Source of the DNA: Pseudomonas violetae
GTDB lineage: Bacteria; Pseudomonadota; Gammaproteobacteria; Pseudomonadales; Pseudomonadaceae
Assembly (NCBI RefSeq): GCF_023072615.1
Contig: NZ_JAKNRW010000002.1
Coordinates: 410,299 to 474,298, forward strand
Reading direction: 5' to 3'
DNA: 64,000 bases
Program-made: the position numbers and the translations under genes
The notes under the pieces: model-generated
What the model was told of the DNA's origin: nothing
The model's input: only the letters and a program-made list of their open reading frames with translations
The model's database searches: none
Part shown: piece after piece, positions 1 to 7,299 of the stretch
How positions within the stretch are numbered: position 1 is the first letter of the stretch
How the letters are laid out: every line of letters begins with the position of its first letter

Positions 1-516
1 CAATTGCTCGGCAATCATCCGGGCCGGGGTGCCTTTGGCGAGCATCATGAAAATCTCCAGTTCGCGCGGGGTCATGCTCTGCAGGCGCGGGTCGCTGGCA
101 TCCTGTTGCGGGTGGCAGGCCAGCTGGGTGGCCAGGGGTTGCTCTATATAGGCATGCCCGGCGAGGATGCGCCGTACGGCCTCGATCAGCACCTCAGGTG
201 CCGAGCTTTTCGTCAGGTAACCCGAAGCCCCCGCCTCCAGCGCCTGGCGCACCAGCGGTAATTCATCGTGCATGCTGAAAAACAGTACGCGCAATTGCGG
301 CAGGCGCTGACGTAGACGGCGAGTGGTCTCCAGACCGCTGATGCCCGGCAGGCCGAAATCCATGATCACCAGATTCGGCACCGCTTCCTGCACGCGGCTC
401 AAGGCCTCCTCCCCGGTGCCCGCTTCTCGCACTTCCAGCGCCGGTAACAGCGCCCGCAGCAGACTGGCGTAGCCTTGGCGGACCACGGCATGGTCATCAA
501 CCAGTAGAATATTCAT
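1..516 (-). CDS. LuxR-family response regulator, PedR2-like (3' end beyond window)
   Basis: NarL/FixJ-type response regulator, cut by the window edge after 172 codons. The protein begins MNILLVDDHAVVRQGY; the acidic pair is D9/D10 and the phospho-acceptor Asp lies in LVIMDFGLPG. The conserved Lys follows in YLTKSSAP, and the start of the LuxR helix-turn-helix is visible (SMTPRELEIFMMLAKG). Its ATG overlaps the TGA of the sensor kinase by one base (TGATG), so the pair is co-translated. In P. putida the pair in this position, beside the PQQ_ABC_bind gene, is PedS2/PedR2, which controls the switch between calcium- and lanthanide-dependent alcohol dehydrogenases. The assignment to PedR2 is inferred from gene order and family, and target promoters are not in view. 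Confidence 0.85.
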   Translation of the reverse strand, partial: MNILLVDDHAVVRQGYASLLRALLPALEVREAGTGEEALSRVQEAVPNLVIMDFGLPGISGLETTRRLRQRLPQLRVLFFSMHDELPLVRQALEAGASGYLTKSSAPEVLIEAVRRILAGHAYIEQPLATQLACHPQQDASDPRLQSMTPRELEIFMMLAKGTPARMIAEQL

Positions 517-1775
517 CACACCTCCAATGGCATGTTCAAGGCGAGCGCCCAACCGGCACCGGGATGGCTGATAATGCGCAATTCACCGCCCAGGCTGCGG
601 GCACGTTCGAACATCGAGTACAGGCCGACGCCCGGTTGCTGCGGCTGCAGTGCGCCACGCCCGTTGTCGCGGACCAGCAAACGCAAGCGTCCGCCCTGGT
701 GCTGCAGGCGGATCCGCACCTGGCTCGCATCGGCATGGCGCACGATGTTGGTCAAGGCCTCCTGCAGCAGTCGATAAAGATGTATTTTTCCGGTGCTGGA
801 CAACGCTGGCATCTGCACACTGACCCGCAGCTGGCATTCGATGCCTTGGCGCGCCTGCCATTGCTCCACCAGCAAAACGACTGCCTGCTCTAAGGGCAGG
901 TGCTGCAGCACCACCGGGTAAAGGTCCTGTACAAGGGCGCGAAAACCTTGCTGCAGGTGCTCACAGTTGTGTTCCAGCTCGCGCGCAGTGCGTTCCACCA
1001 CTTGCGGTTGGTCCGCTACCCAGCGCAGCAGACAGGCCTGGGCACGAATACCCGCCAGGTACTGGCCGAGGTCATCGTGCAGGGTCTGCGCCAGATGGGT
1101 GCGCTCCTGTTCCTGCACCGCCAGCAAGGTCCGGGTCAAATGGGCGTTATCGGCGCAGGCCTGCTCCAGCGCCTGGGCCATCTGGTTGAAATGCGTCGCC
1201 AACTGTCGTGCCTCAGGGACGCCTTCGGCGACCAGGCGCACCCTGAGCTGGCCGTCAGACACCTGTTGCAGCGCTCGCAACAATTCATTGAGCAGGCCCA
1301 TGCCCCGACCCACCGCCCAGCGAATGGTCAGCAGGCTCAGCACCAGCGCAAGGCCGCACAATGCCAACAGTTGCTGCAGGGAATCCCAGACCTCGGCGAT
1401 CTCGTCACGCGGATCGACCGCAATCTTTACCCGCCGGCCGTCCTGCAGATCCAGCACCCGCTCGTGGTGCCGCGCCTGGGCAAACAGCAAACTTGCAAGC
1501 CAGGCGTCCGGACCGTGTTGAGCGCCCGACTCCGGCGCTTCGCCGGGCTCCAGCCAGTGCACCCGTACATGCCGCAAGCTACGGGTGAGCCCGGGTTGCA
1601 AGCTGGCCGGGTCGCGCTCGGCGGTTTCACTCAGGTACTCGACCACGGCCTGGGCCGATTGCAGTTCGCGCTCCACGTCTGCTAACGCCTGGTGCAACAG
1701 TAAGCCCATGCACGCCAACGTCACCAGGGTGAAGAACCCGCAGACCCAGAGGTTGATTCGCCACAGCGCCGACAT
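516..1775 (-). CDS. Sensor histidine kinase, PedS2-like
   Basis: 419-residue membrane kinase of the NarX/HisKA_3 class. There is a TM segment at about 10-30, a periplasmic loop of about 100 residues (32-135), a second TM near 137-155, a HAMP linker, an H-box (LAQTLHDDLGQYLAG), an N-box (EALTNIVRHAD) and a G-box (VRDNGRG). It should phosphorylate the regulator encoded immediately downstream. In P. putida the orthologous position is PedS2, reported to respond to lanthanides; the sensing loop here is acidic in patches but has no obvious lanmodulin-type EF loop. No Shine-Dalgarno precedes its ATG. Instead the stop of a 40-codon ORF lies two bases upstream, which suggests translational coupling. 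Kinase assignment is firm; the ligand is inferred. Confidence 0.88.
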   Translation of the reverse strand: MSALWRINLWVCGFFTLVTLACMGLLLHQALADVERELQSAQAVVEYLSETAERDPASLQPGLTRSLRHVRVHWLEPGEAPESGAQHGPDAWLASLLFAQARHHERVLDLQDGRRVKIAVDPRDEIAEVWDSLQQLLALCGLALVLSLLTIRWAVGRGMGLLNELLRALQQVSDGQLRVRLVAEGVPEARQLATHFNQMAQALEQACADNAHLTRTLLAVQEQERTHLAQTLHDDLGQYLAGIRAQACLLRWVADQPQVVERTARELEHNCEHLQQGFRALVQDLYPVVLQHLPLEQAVVLLVEQWQARQGIECQLRVSVQMPALSSTGKIHLYRLLQEALTNIVRHADASQVRIRLQHQGGRLRLLVRDNGRGALQPQQPGVGLYSMFERARSLGGELRIISHPGAGWALALNMPLEV

Positions 1776-1777
1776 GC

Positions 1778-1900
1778 CTAGCGCCCCGGCGTCGTGGATA
1801 AAACCGCCAGCGGCGCTGGGCGTGGGCCATGCAGTTTATCCACGCCGATCAGGCTGAGGATCAGCAGGAACGGCAACAGTAGCGCTTTGAAAATCCGCAT
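1778..1900 (-). CDS. Small membrane-anchored or secreted protein coupled to the sensor kinase
   Basis: A 40-codon ORF. It opens MRIFKALLLPFLLILSLIG, a single hydrophobic stretch with a basic start, followed by a short polar tail rich in Pro and Arg. It has a strong Shine-Dalgarno (TGGAGG, about nine bases before ATG), and its TAG is followed after two bases by the kinase ATG, which has no ribosome site of its own. This argues that it is translated and drives kinase translation. Function unknown: it could be a coupling leader, a small accessory subunit of the kinase, or a secreted peptide. I recognise no family. Confidence 0.55.
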   Translation of the reverse strand: MRIFKALLLPFLLILSLIGVDKLHGPRPAPLAVLSTTPGR

Positions 1901-1968
1901 GGCCGAGCGCCTCCAGAGGTCGTGGCTGTTACAGCCCATGCTAAAACCGCGCCGCGCGGGGGGAGTTA

Positions 1969-1980
1969 CTACCTTGGTAC
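1969..1980. promoter_or_regulatory. Putative operator, CTAC-N4-GTAC copy 1
   Basis: CTACCTTGGTAC lies in the divergent gap between the kinase operon and the substrate-binding protein gene, 79 bases before the latter's ATG. It sits in an 18-base block (1966-1983) that matches 16 of 18 bases with the block before the CXXCW-type gene. Likely a binding site for one of the local LuxR-type regulators (inference). Confidence 0.5.
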
Positions 1981-2058
1981 TGGCTGACTGGTACTTTCTG
2001 CATATTTCTTATCGTCCGCCGGGTTCCTATGCTGGTGCTACCTGGAACGGAGTGCCTC

Positions 2059-3243
2059 ATGCGCCAGCTAGTCCCCTATGCCCTGACCTGCCTGCTGGCG
2101 ACCGCCTGCACCGCCCTGCCGTTCGCTCAGAGTCGGGCCGCCGAGGCTCCATTGCAGGTGCGGATCGGCTACCTGGACTATCGCCCCGACCCGGGTCCAT
2201 TGTTGTCGAACATCATTCCCGAACCGGTCGATGCCGGCCTGCGCGGTGCCGAGTTGGCGATCACCGACAGCAACAGTACCGGGCGCTTTCTCAACCAGAG
2301 CTACACCCTGGTCGACGCCAGCGCCGATAGCCCGCAAGCCTTGCTCAACGCGGCCCAGGTGCAACACCAGCAAGGTGTGCGGTTGTTCGTGGTGAACGCC
2401 CCCGTGGACAGCCTGCGCCAACTCAGTGCAGCCCTTCCCGACAGCCTGCTGTTCAACGTTGGCAGCCCGGATGACAGCTTGCGCACCACCGACTGCCTGA
2501 CGAACGTGCTTCACAGCCTGCCCAGCCGGGCGATGCTGGCGGACGCCCTGGCGCAATTTCTGGTGCTGCGCAAATGGCAGCGGGCCCTGCTGATCGTCGG
2601 CCCCACCGCCGACGATCAAGCCTATGCCGCCGCCCTGCGTCGCGCGGCCAAACGCTTCGGGTTGAAGCTGGTCGCGGAGAAAGCCTGGAGTTTCGACAAC
2701 GATCAACGCCGCAGCGCCCAGGCCGACATGCCGCTGTTCACCCAGACTGCCGAGTACGACGTGGTGCTGGTGGCCGATGAGCGCGGCGACTTCGGTGAAT
2801 ATGTGCCCTACCAGACCTGGTACCCGCGCCCCGTCACCGGCACCCAGGGCCTGACCCCGGTGGGCTGGCACAAAACCGTGGAAACCTACGGCGCCGCACA
2901 GTTGCAAAAGCGTTTCGAAGCACTGGCCGGACGCTGGATGAACGACCGTGATTTTGCCGCCTGGATCGCCGTGCGCAGCATTGCCAGCGCCGTGAGCAAG
3001 CTGCGCCAGGCCGATCCCCTGGCGATTCGGCGGCTGGAACTCAGCGACCAATTGCCGCTGGACGGGTTCAAGGGCCGCAAGCTCAGCTATCGGCCATGGA
3101 ACGGTCAACTACGCCAGCCCATTCCCATCGTGCAACCCCGGGCGCTGGTCAGCACTTCGCCCCAGGAAGGCTTCCTGCACCCCTTCAATGAGATGGACAG
3201 CCTGGGCTACGACAAGCCCGAGGTCAGTTGCCGATTTCCCTGA
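2059..3243 (+). CDS. ABC transporter substrate-binding protein of the PQQ-dependent alcohol oxidation system
   Basis: 394 residues, periplasmic-binding-protein type I fold related to branched-chain amino acid binding proteins. I chose the ATG at 2059, ten codons inside the longest frame, because GGAACGGAG precedes it and it opens a signal peptide (MRQLVPYALTCLLATAC, cleavage probably after SRAA). The mature part starts LQVRIGYLDYRPDPGP. The family (TIGR03863 type) is found only beside PQQ alcohol dehydrogenase genes. It is followed by a propeller, ATPase and permease, but the ABC pair looks like an ABC-2 exporter, so the binding protein's ligand and the direction of transport are unknown. It may sense or handle the alcohol, the metal or PQQ itself; that is speculation. 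Confidence 0.8.
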   Translation: MRQLVPYALTCLLATACTALPFAQSRAAEAPLQVRIGYLDYRPDPGPLLSNIIPEPVDAGLRGAELAITDSNSTGRFLNQSYTLVDASADSPQALLNAAQVQHQQGVRLFVVNAPVDSLRQLSAALPDSLLFNVGSPDDSLRTTDCLTNVLHSLPSRAMLADALAQFLVLRKWQRALLIVGPTADDQAYAAALRRAAKRFGLKLVAEKAWSFDNDQRRSAQADMPLFTQTAEYDVVLVADERGDFGEYVPYQTWYPRPVTGTQGLTPVGWHKTVETYGAAQLQKRFEALAGRWMNDRDFAAWIAVRSIASAVSKLRQADPLAIRRLELSDQLPLDGFKGRKLSYRPWNGQLRQPIPIVQPRALVSTSPQEGFLHPFNEMDSLGYDKPEVSCRFP

Positions 3244-3285
3244 ACCATGATTTTCAACAACTACAACAACAAAAAGGAATCCGCC

Positions 3286-4245
3286 ATGCGCCGCACCCTG
3301 CTCTCATGCGCCCTGCTGCTCGCCGCCGGGCATGCCGCGGCCAGCACTGCCTGGGTCTCCAACGAGAAGGACAACACCCTCAGCCTGATCGACATGCAGA
3401 CCCTGCAAGTCACCGACACCCTGCCCGTCGGCCAGCGCCCCCGGGGCCTGCTGCTGTCCCATGACAACAAGCTGCTGTACATCTGCGCCAGCGACTCGGA
3501 TCGCGTACAGGTGATGGATGTCGCCACGCGCAAGATCATCAAGGAGCTGCCGTCCGGCAAGGACCCCGAGCAATTCGCCCTGCACCCTAACAATCGCTGG
3601 CTGTACGTCTCCAACGAAGACGATGCGCTGGTGACGGTGATCGACACCGAAACTTCCAAGGTACTGGGCCAGATCAACGTCGGGGTCGAGCCCGAAGGCA
3701 TGGCCGTGAGCCCCGACGGCAAATGGGCGGTTAACACCAGCGAAACCACCAACATGCTGCACTGGATCGACACCAGCACCCAGACTCTGGCTGACAGCAC
3801 GCTGGTCGACCAACGCCCGCGTTTCGTCGAGTTCACCCCCAACGGTACGCAACTGTGGGCCTCGGCGGAAATCGGCGGCACGGTGACCATTCTTGACGTC
3901 GCGACCCGCCAGGTGCTCAAGACCCTGACCTTCCAGATCAAGGGCGTGCATCCGGACAAGGTGCAACCGGTGGGCATCAAGCTCAGCGCGGACGGCAAGT
4001 ACGGTTTCGTCGCCCTCGGCCCGGCCAATCATGTGGCCGTGATTGACGCGAAAACCTTCGAGATCCTCGATTACCTGCTGGTGGGACGGCGAGTCTGGCA
4101 GATGGCGTTTACCCCGGATCAGAAGCAATTGCTGGCCACCAATGGCGTGAGCGGTGACGTATCGATAATCGACGTCGACAGCCTCAAGGTCAGCAAGTCG
4201 GTCAAGGTCGGACGCTATCCATGGGGCGTGGTGGTCACGCCATGA
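3286..4245 (+). CDS. PQQ-associated YVTN-type beta-propeller protein
   Basis: 319 residues, exported: signal peptide MRRTLLSCALLLAAGHAAAS, then WVSNEKDNTLSLID, the first of about seven repeats with the pattern (N/D)xDxxxVxVID. The ATG at 3286 is preferred over one 39 bases upstream because AAAAAGGA lies eight bases before it and the signal peptide starts there. Matches the description of the PQQ-dependent catabolism-associated beta-propeller family (TIGR03866 type). It overlaps the ATPase gene by ATGA, so it belongs to the same operon. Propellers of this kind usually serve as periplasmic protein- or ligand-binding scaffolds; a role in assembling or metal-loading the alcohol dehydrogenase is possible but not shown. 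Confidence 0.83.
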   Translation: MRRTLLSCALLLAAGHAAASTAWVSNEKDNTLSLIDMQTLQVTDTLPVGQRPRGLLLSHDNKLLYICASDSDRVQVMDVATRKIIKELPSGKDPEQFALHPNNRWLYVSNEDDALVTVIDTETSKVLGQINVGVEPEGMAVSPDGKWAVNTSETTNMLHWIDTSTQTLADSTLVDQRPRFVEFTPNGTQLWASAEIGGTVTILDVATRQVLKTLTFQIKGVHPDKVQPVGIKLSADGKYGFVALGPANHVAVIDAKTFEILDYLLVGRRVWQMAFTPDQKQLLATNGVSGDVSIIDVDSLKVSKSVKVGRYPWGVVVTP

Positions 4246-4973
4246 GCGCGCTGGAGGTCAGGGACCTGAGCTTTGCCTATGGCGCGCGGGAGGCGTTGCG
4301 CCAAGTGAGCTTCAGCCTGGCACCGGGGCGCTTTGCTGCGTTGCTGGGCCCCAACGGCGCCGGTAAATCCACGCTGATCGCCTTGCTCACCCGGCTCTAT
4401 GACCTGCAGCGAGGCGACATTGTCGTGGGTGAGTGCTCGTTGCGCACTGCGCCGCGTCCGGCCCTCAGGCAATTGGGTGTGGTGTTCCAGCAAAGCACCC
4501 TGGACCTGGACCTCAGCGTTGAACAGAACCTGCGCTACCATGCGGCACTGCATGGCCTGGCGCGACGCCAGACCGGGCTGCGGGTCGATGCGGAACTGGC
4601 GCGCCAGGGCCTGACAGAGCGGCGTGGTGAACGGGTCCGCGAGCTCAATGGCGGCCATCGTCGCCGAGTGGAAATCGCCCGCGCACTGCTGCACGAACCG
4701 CGCCTGCTGCTGCTCGACGAAGCCAGTGCGGGACTCGACCCAGCCAGCCGCCTGGCCCTCAACCAGCACATCCGCAGCCTGTGCCACGAGCAACAGATCA
4801 GCGTGCTCTGGACCACTCACCTGCTCGACGAAGTGCACTCTGGCGACGACCTATTGATTTTGCATCAAGGGCGCCTGGTCGCCAGCGGTCAGGCTGATGC
4901 CCTGAGCCTTGAGCATGGCGGAAACCTGGGTGCAGCCTTCGCGCACCTGACCCACTCGGGAGCTTCACGATGA
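4242..4973 (+). CDS. ABC transporter ATP-binding protein, PQQ alcohol oxidation system
   Basis: 243 residues. Walker A GPNGAGKST near residue 36, a signature-like LNGGHRRRVEIARAL, Walker B LLLLDEASAGLDP and a switch His in TTHLLDE. The signature reads NGGHRRR rather than SGGQ. The fold is that of the CcmA/NodI drug- and lipid-exporter class. The ATG at 4242 overlaps the propeller stop and was taken instead of an upstream in-frame ATG at 4221. Its own stop overlaps the permease start (ATGA), so ATPase and permease are made together. Predicted to power the neighbouring six-helix permease in the inner membrane; the substrate is unknown. Confidence 0.87.
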   Translation: MSALEVRDLSFAYGAREALRQVSFSLAPGRFAALLGPNGAGKSTLIALLTRLYDLQRGDIVVGECSLRTAPRPALRQLGVVFQQSTLDLDLSVEQNLRYHAALHGLARRQTGLRVDAELARQGLTERRGERVRELNGGHRRRVEIARALLHEPRLLLLDEASAGLDPASRLALNQHIRSLCHEQQISVLWTTHLLDEVHSGDDLLILHQGRLVASGQADALSLEHGGNLGAAFAHLTHSGASR

Positions 4974-5761
4974 ATGCGTACTGGCAATGCTTCAGCGGCA
5001 TCGTGCTGCGCGAATGGCTACGCTTCGTGCTGCAACGCACGCGCTTTCTCAGCGCGCTGGTACGGCCATTGTTGTGGCTGCTGGTGTTCGCCGCCGGTTT
5101 CCGCGCAGCGCTGGGGATCGCTATCATCGAGCCTTACGACACCTACATACCCTACGAGGTGTACATCATCCCCGGCCTTGCCTGCATGATCCTGCTGTTC
5201 AACGGCATGCAGGGTTCGCTGTCGATGGTCTACGACCGGGAGATGGGCAGCATGCGCGTGCTGTTGACCAGCCCGTTGCCGCGAACCTTCCTGCTGTGCA
5301 GCAAGCTGCTGGCGACTGCGCTGATTTCGTTGTTGCAGGTGTATGCCTTCCTGGCGATCGCCTGGGTATACGGCGTGCAACCGCCAGCCATGGGCCTGCT
5401 GGTGGCCTTGCCCGCGTTGTTGTTGGTGGCGTTGATGCTCAGCGCCCTGGGGTTGCTGCTGTCCAATGCCATCCGCCAGCTGGAGAATTTCGCCGGGGTG
5501 ATGAATTTCGTGATTTTCCCGTTATTTTTCCTGTCATCGGCCTTGTATCCGCTGTGGAAGATGCGCGAGTCGAGTGAGTGGTTGTATTGGCTATGCGCGC
5601 TCAACCCCTTTACCCATGCGGTAGAGTTGGTGCGGTTTGCGCTGTATGAACGGTTCAATCCGCTGGCGCTGGCCGTCTGTATTGGCCTGACGCTGCTATT
5701 TGCACTGTTCGCCGTACTCACCTTCAACCCGCAACACGCAGCCCTGCGCAAAGCTACCTGA
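4970..5761 (+). CDS. ABC-2 type permease, PQQ alcohol oxidation system
   Basis: 263 residues with about six hydrophobic segments, typical of the ABC-2/NodJ permease family: WLLVFAAGFRAALG near the start, GLACMILLFNGMQGSLSMVYDREMGSM in the middle with the usual coupling helix, and FPLFFLSSALYPLW late. It overlaps the ATPase gene by four bases. ABC-2 permeases are normally exporters, which sits oddly with a periplasmic binding protein encoded in the same operon. This is the last gene before a 144-base gap that carries the second copy of the CTAC-N4-GTAC dyad. Confidence 0.87.
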   Translation: MNAYWQCFSGIVLREWLRFVLQRTRFLSALVRPLLWLLVFAAGFRAALGIAIIEPYDTYIPYEVYIIPGLACMILLFNGMQGSLSMVYDREMGSMRVLLTSPLPRTFLLCSKLLATALISLLQVYAFLAIAWVYGVQPPAMGLLVALPALLLVALMLSALGLLLSNAIRQLENFAGVMNFVIFPLFFLSSALYPLWKMRESSEWLYWLCALNPFTHAVELVRFALYERFNPLALAVCIGLTLLFALFAVLTFNPQHAALRKAT

Positions 5762-5814
5762 TATCCCCCAGCCCGCTCCCACAGGGGGATGTGTGTTAAA
5801 CAGGGTTGAAATTA

Positions 5815-5826
5815 CTACTTTAGTAC
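5815..5826. promoter_or_regulatory. Putative operator, CTAC-N4-GTAC copy 2
   Basis: CTACTTTAGTAC sits 80 bases before the ATG of the cysteine-motif gene, almost the same spacing as copy 1 from its gene (79). The flanks TTA and TGG are also shared with copy 1. Probably a regulator site close to a promoter (inference). Confidence 0.5.
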
Positions 5827-5905
5827 TGGTTTTCCTGTCTATCGTCGCATTCCCAATGCACCGAGACTGGCATGTAATGGGGCTATAACGATAAGGATTG
5901 CCCCC

Positions 5906-6463
5906 ATGCCCCGTGCCCGACGTCGCCTTCTGCGTCCCACACTCGCTGTGCTGTCCCTGAGCCTGCTACTCGGCACCGCACAAGCCGACACTGCGTTGTT
6001 CTCGGCCGACGGTTATCGCATCAACCTGTACCGCAGCCCTACCCCGGCCCAAGCCCAGGGCGCGACCATCATCGACACCGCCGCCCTGCAACCCCTGTTG
6101 ACCCAGACACCACGCCCGGTGTTGATCGACGTCTACCGTCGCCAATGGCTGCAAGGGAAATTCATCGAAGACCAACCCCACGAAAATCTACCCGGCAGCC
6201 ATTGGCTGGCCAATACCGGTGACGGTGATCTGACTCCACCCTGGACCGAGTATTTTGCGCGTAACCTGAAAGCCTTGACTGATGGTGATCAGGCGCGCCC
6301 GCTGGTGTTCTACTGCCGCTCCGACTGCTGGTTGAGCTGGAACGCGGTCAAGCGCGCTGCCGCCATGGGCTATAAGACACTGTACTGGTACCGCGACGGC
6401 CTGGACGCGTGGCAGGCCGCCAACCTGCCCGTGACAGCCGCCCAGCCCGAACCCTTTCCCTGA
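5906..6463 (+). CDS. PQQ-associated cysteine-motif, rhodanese-like protein
   Basis: 185 residues with a signal peptide (basic MPRARRRLLR then LAVLSLSLLLGTAQA). The mature part has a rhodanese-like core: VLIDVYRR, LPGSHWL, then RPLVFYCRSDCWLSWNAVKRA near residues 133-150. This fits the PQQ-dependent catabolism-associated CXXCW family (TIGR03865 type), but the cysteines here are separated by three residues (C-RSD-C-W). Periplasmic. The paired cysteines suggest a redox or sulfur-relay step, perhaps for the vicinal disulfide of PQQ alcohol dehydrogenases; this is inference. It has its own upstream dyad and may start a transcript that continues into the response regulator 56 bases downstream. Confidence 0.8.
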   Translation: MPRARRRLLRPTLAVLSLSLLLGTAQADTALFSADGYRINLYRSPTPAQAQGATIIDTAALQPLLTQTPRPVLIDVYRRQWLQGKFIEDQPHENLPGSHWLANTGDGDLTPPWTEYFARNLKALTDGDQARPLVFYCRSDCWLSWNAVKRAAAMGYKTLYWYRDGLDAWQAANLPVTAAQPEPFP

Positions 6464-6519
6464 TCTTTACGCCTGCGTGTTGTTGCCCCACCATAATCAA
6501 AATAATGAGGTGAAAGGCT

Positions 6520-7185
6520 ATGTACAAAATTCTGATTGCCGACGATCACCCGCTGTTTCGCGAAGCTATTCACAATGTCATCAGCGACGGGTTCCCGGGC
6601 AGTGAAGTGATGGAAACCGCAGACCTGGACAGCGCCCTGCTGTTGACCCAGGATCACGACGATCTCGACCTGATCCTGCTGGACCTGAACATGCCCGGCA
6701 TGCACGGCCTCAATGGGCTGATCAACCTGCGCAACGAGGCGCCGACCATTCCGGTGGTGATCGTCTCCGCCGAACAGGACAAACAGATCGTGCTGCAAGC
6801 CATTACTTATGGCGCGGTGGGTTTCATCACCAAATCCTCGCCACGAGTGCAAATGACCGAGGCCATCCAACAGATCCTCAATGGTAACGTCTACCTGCCG
6901 CCGGACATTATTCGCACACAGAAAAGCGGCACCCACCGCAGGATGAACGATACCCCCAGCTTTCCCACGGAGCTGCTCCAGGCGCTGACCCGCAAACAAT
7001 TGCTGGTATTGGAGCGCATGACCAAGGGCGAATCGAACAAGCAGATCGCTTACACCCTGGAAATCGCCGAGACCACGGTGAAGGCGCACGTCTCGGCGAT
7101 CCTGCGCAAACTCAACGTGCACAATCGAGTGCAGGCAATTTTGAGTGCGGGTGATATAGACTTCGGCTCATACCTGCGGCGTTAA
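6520..7185 (+). CDS. LuxR-family response regulator, AgmR/ErbR/PedR1-like
   Basis: 221 residues. Receiver domain: [17 protein letters not shown] with the acidic pair, phospho-acceptor in [11 protein letters not shown], Lys in FITKSSP. LuxR HTH at about 150-210 ([37 protein letters not shown]). Homologues called AgmR, ErbR or PedR1 activate PQQ alcohol dehydrogenase and related genes in other pseudomonads. The ATG follows AATGAGGTGAAAGGCT, giving a good ribosome site. Its likely partner is the PAS-rich hybrid kinase encoded convergently next door. It is a candidate for the protein that binds the CTAC-N4-GTA(C/G) dyads. Confidence 0.87.
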   Translation: MYKILIADDHPLFREAIHNVISDGFPGSEVMETADLDSALLLTQDHDDLDLILLDLNMPGMHGLNGLINLRNEAPTIPVVIVSAEQDKQIVLQAITYGAVGFITKSSPRVQMTEAIQQILNGNVYLPPDIIRTQKSGTHRRMNDTPSFPTELLQALTRKQLLVLERMTKGESNKQIAYTLEIAETTVKAHVSAILRKLNVHNRVQAILSAGDIDFGSYLRR

Positions 7186-7210
7186 GTGGCCTGCAGGATC
7201 GAGTCGTTCC

Positions 7211-7275
7211 CATCGCGAGCAGGCTCACTCACACTGGAACTGCGTCGAATTCAATGTGTGAGCCTGCTCGCGATG
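7211..7275. repeat. REP-like inverted repeat
   Basis: The arms ATCGCGAGCAGGCTCAC and GTGAGCCTGCTCGCGAT face each other across about 30 bases in the gap between two convergent genes. The core GCGAGCAGGCTC is the common pseudomonad REP type. It may also stop transcription from both sides. Confidence 0.75.
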
Positions 7276-7299
7276 AGGCCCGCCGTACCAGCACAAGGC

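Noticed and set aside
900..1685. 261-codon open frame on the plus strand
   Set aside because: Shadow of the sensor kinase; His/Gln/Leu-rich composition typical of such shadows.
2068..3108. Long open frame on the minus strand
   Set aside because: Antisense shadow of the binding-protein gene; no ribosome site and no family motifs, typical of high-GC third-position bias.
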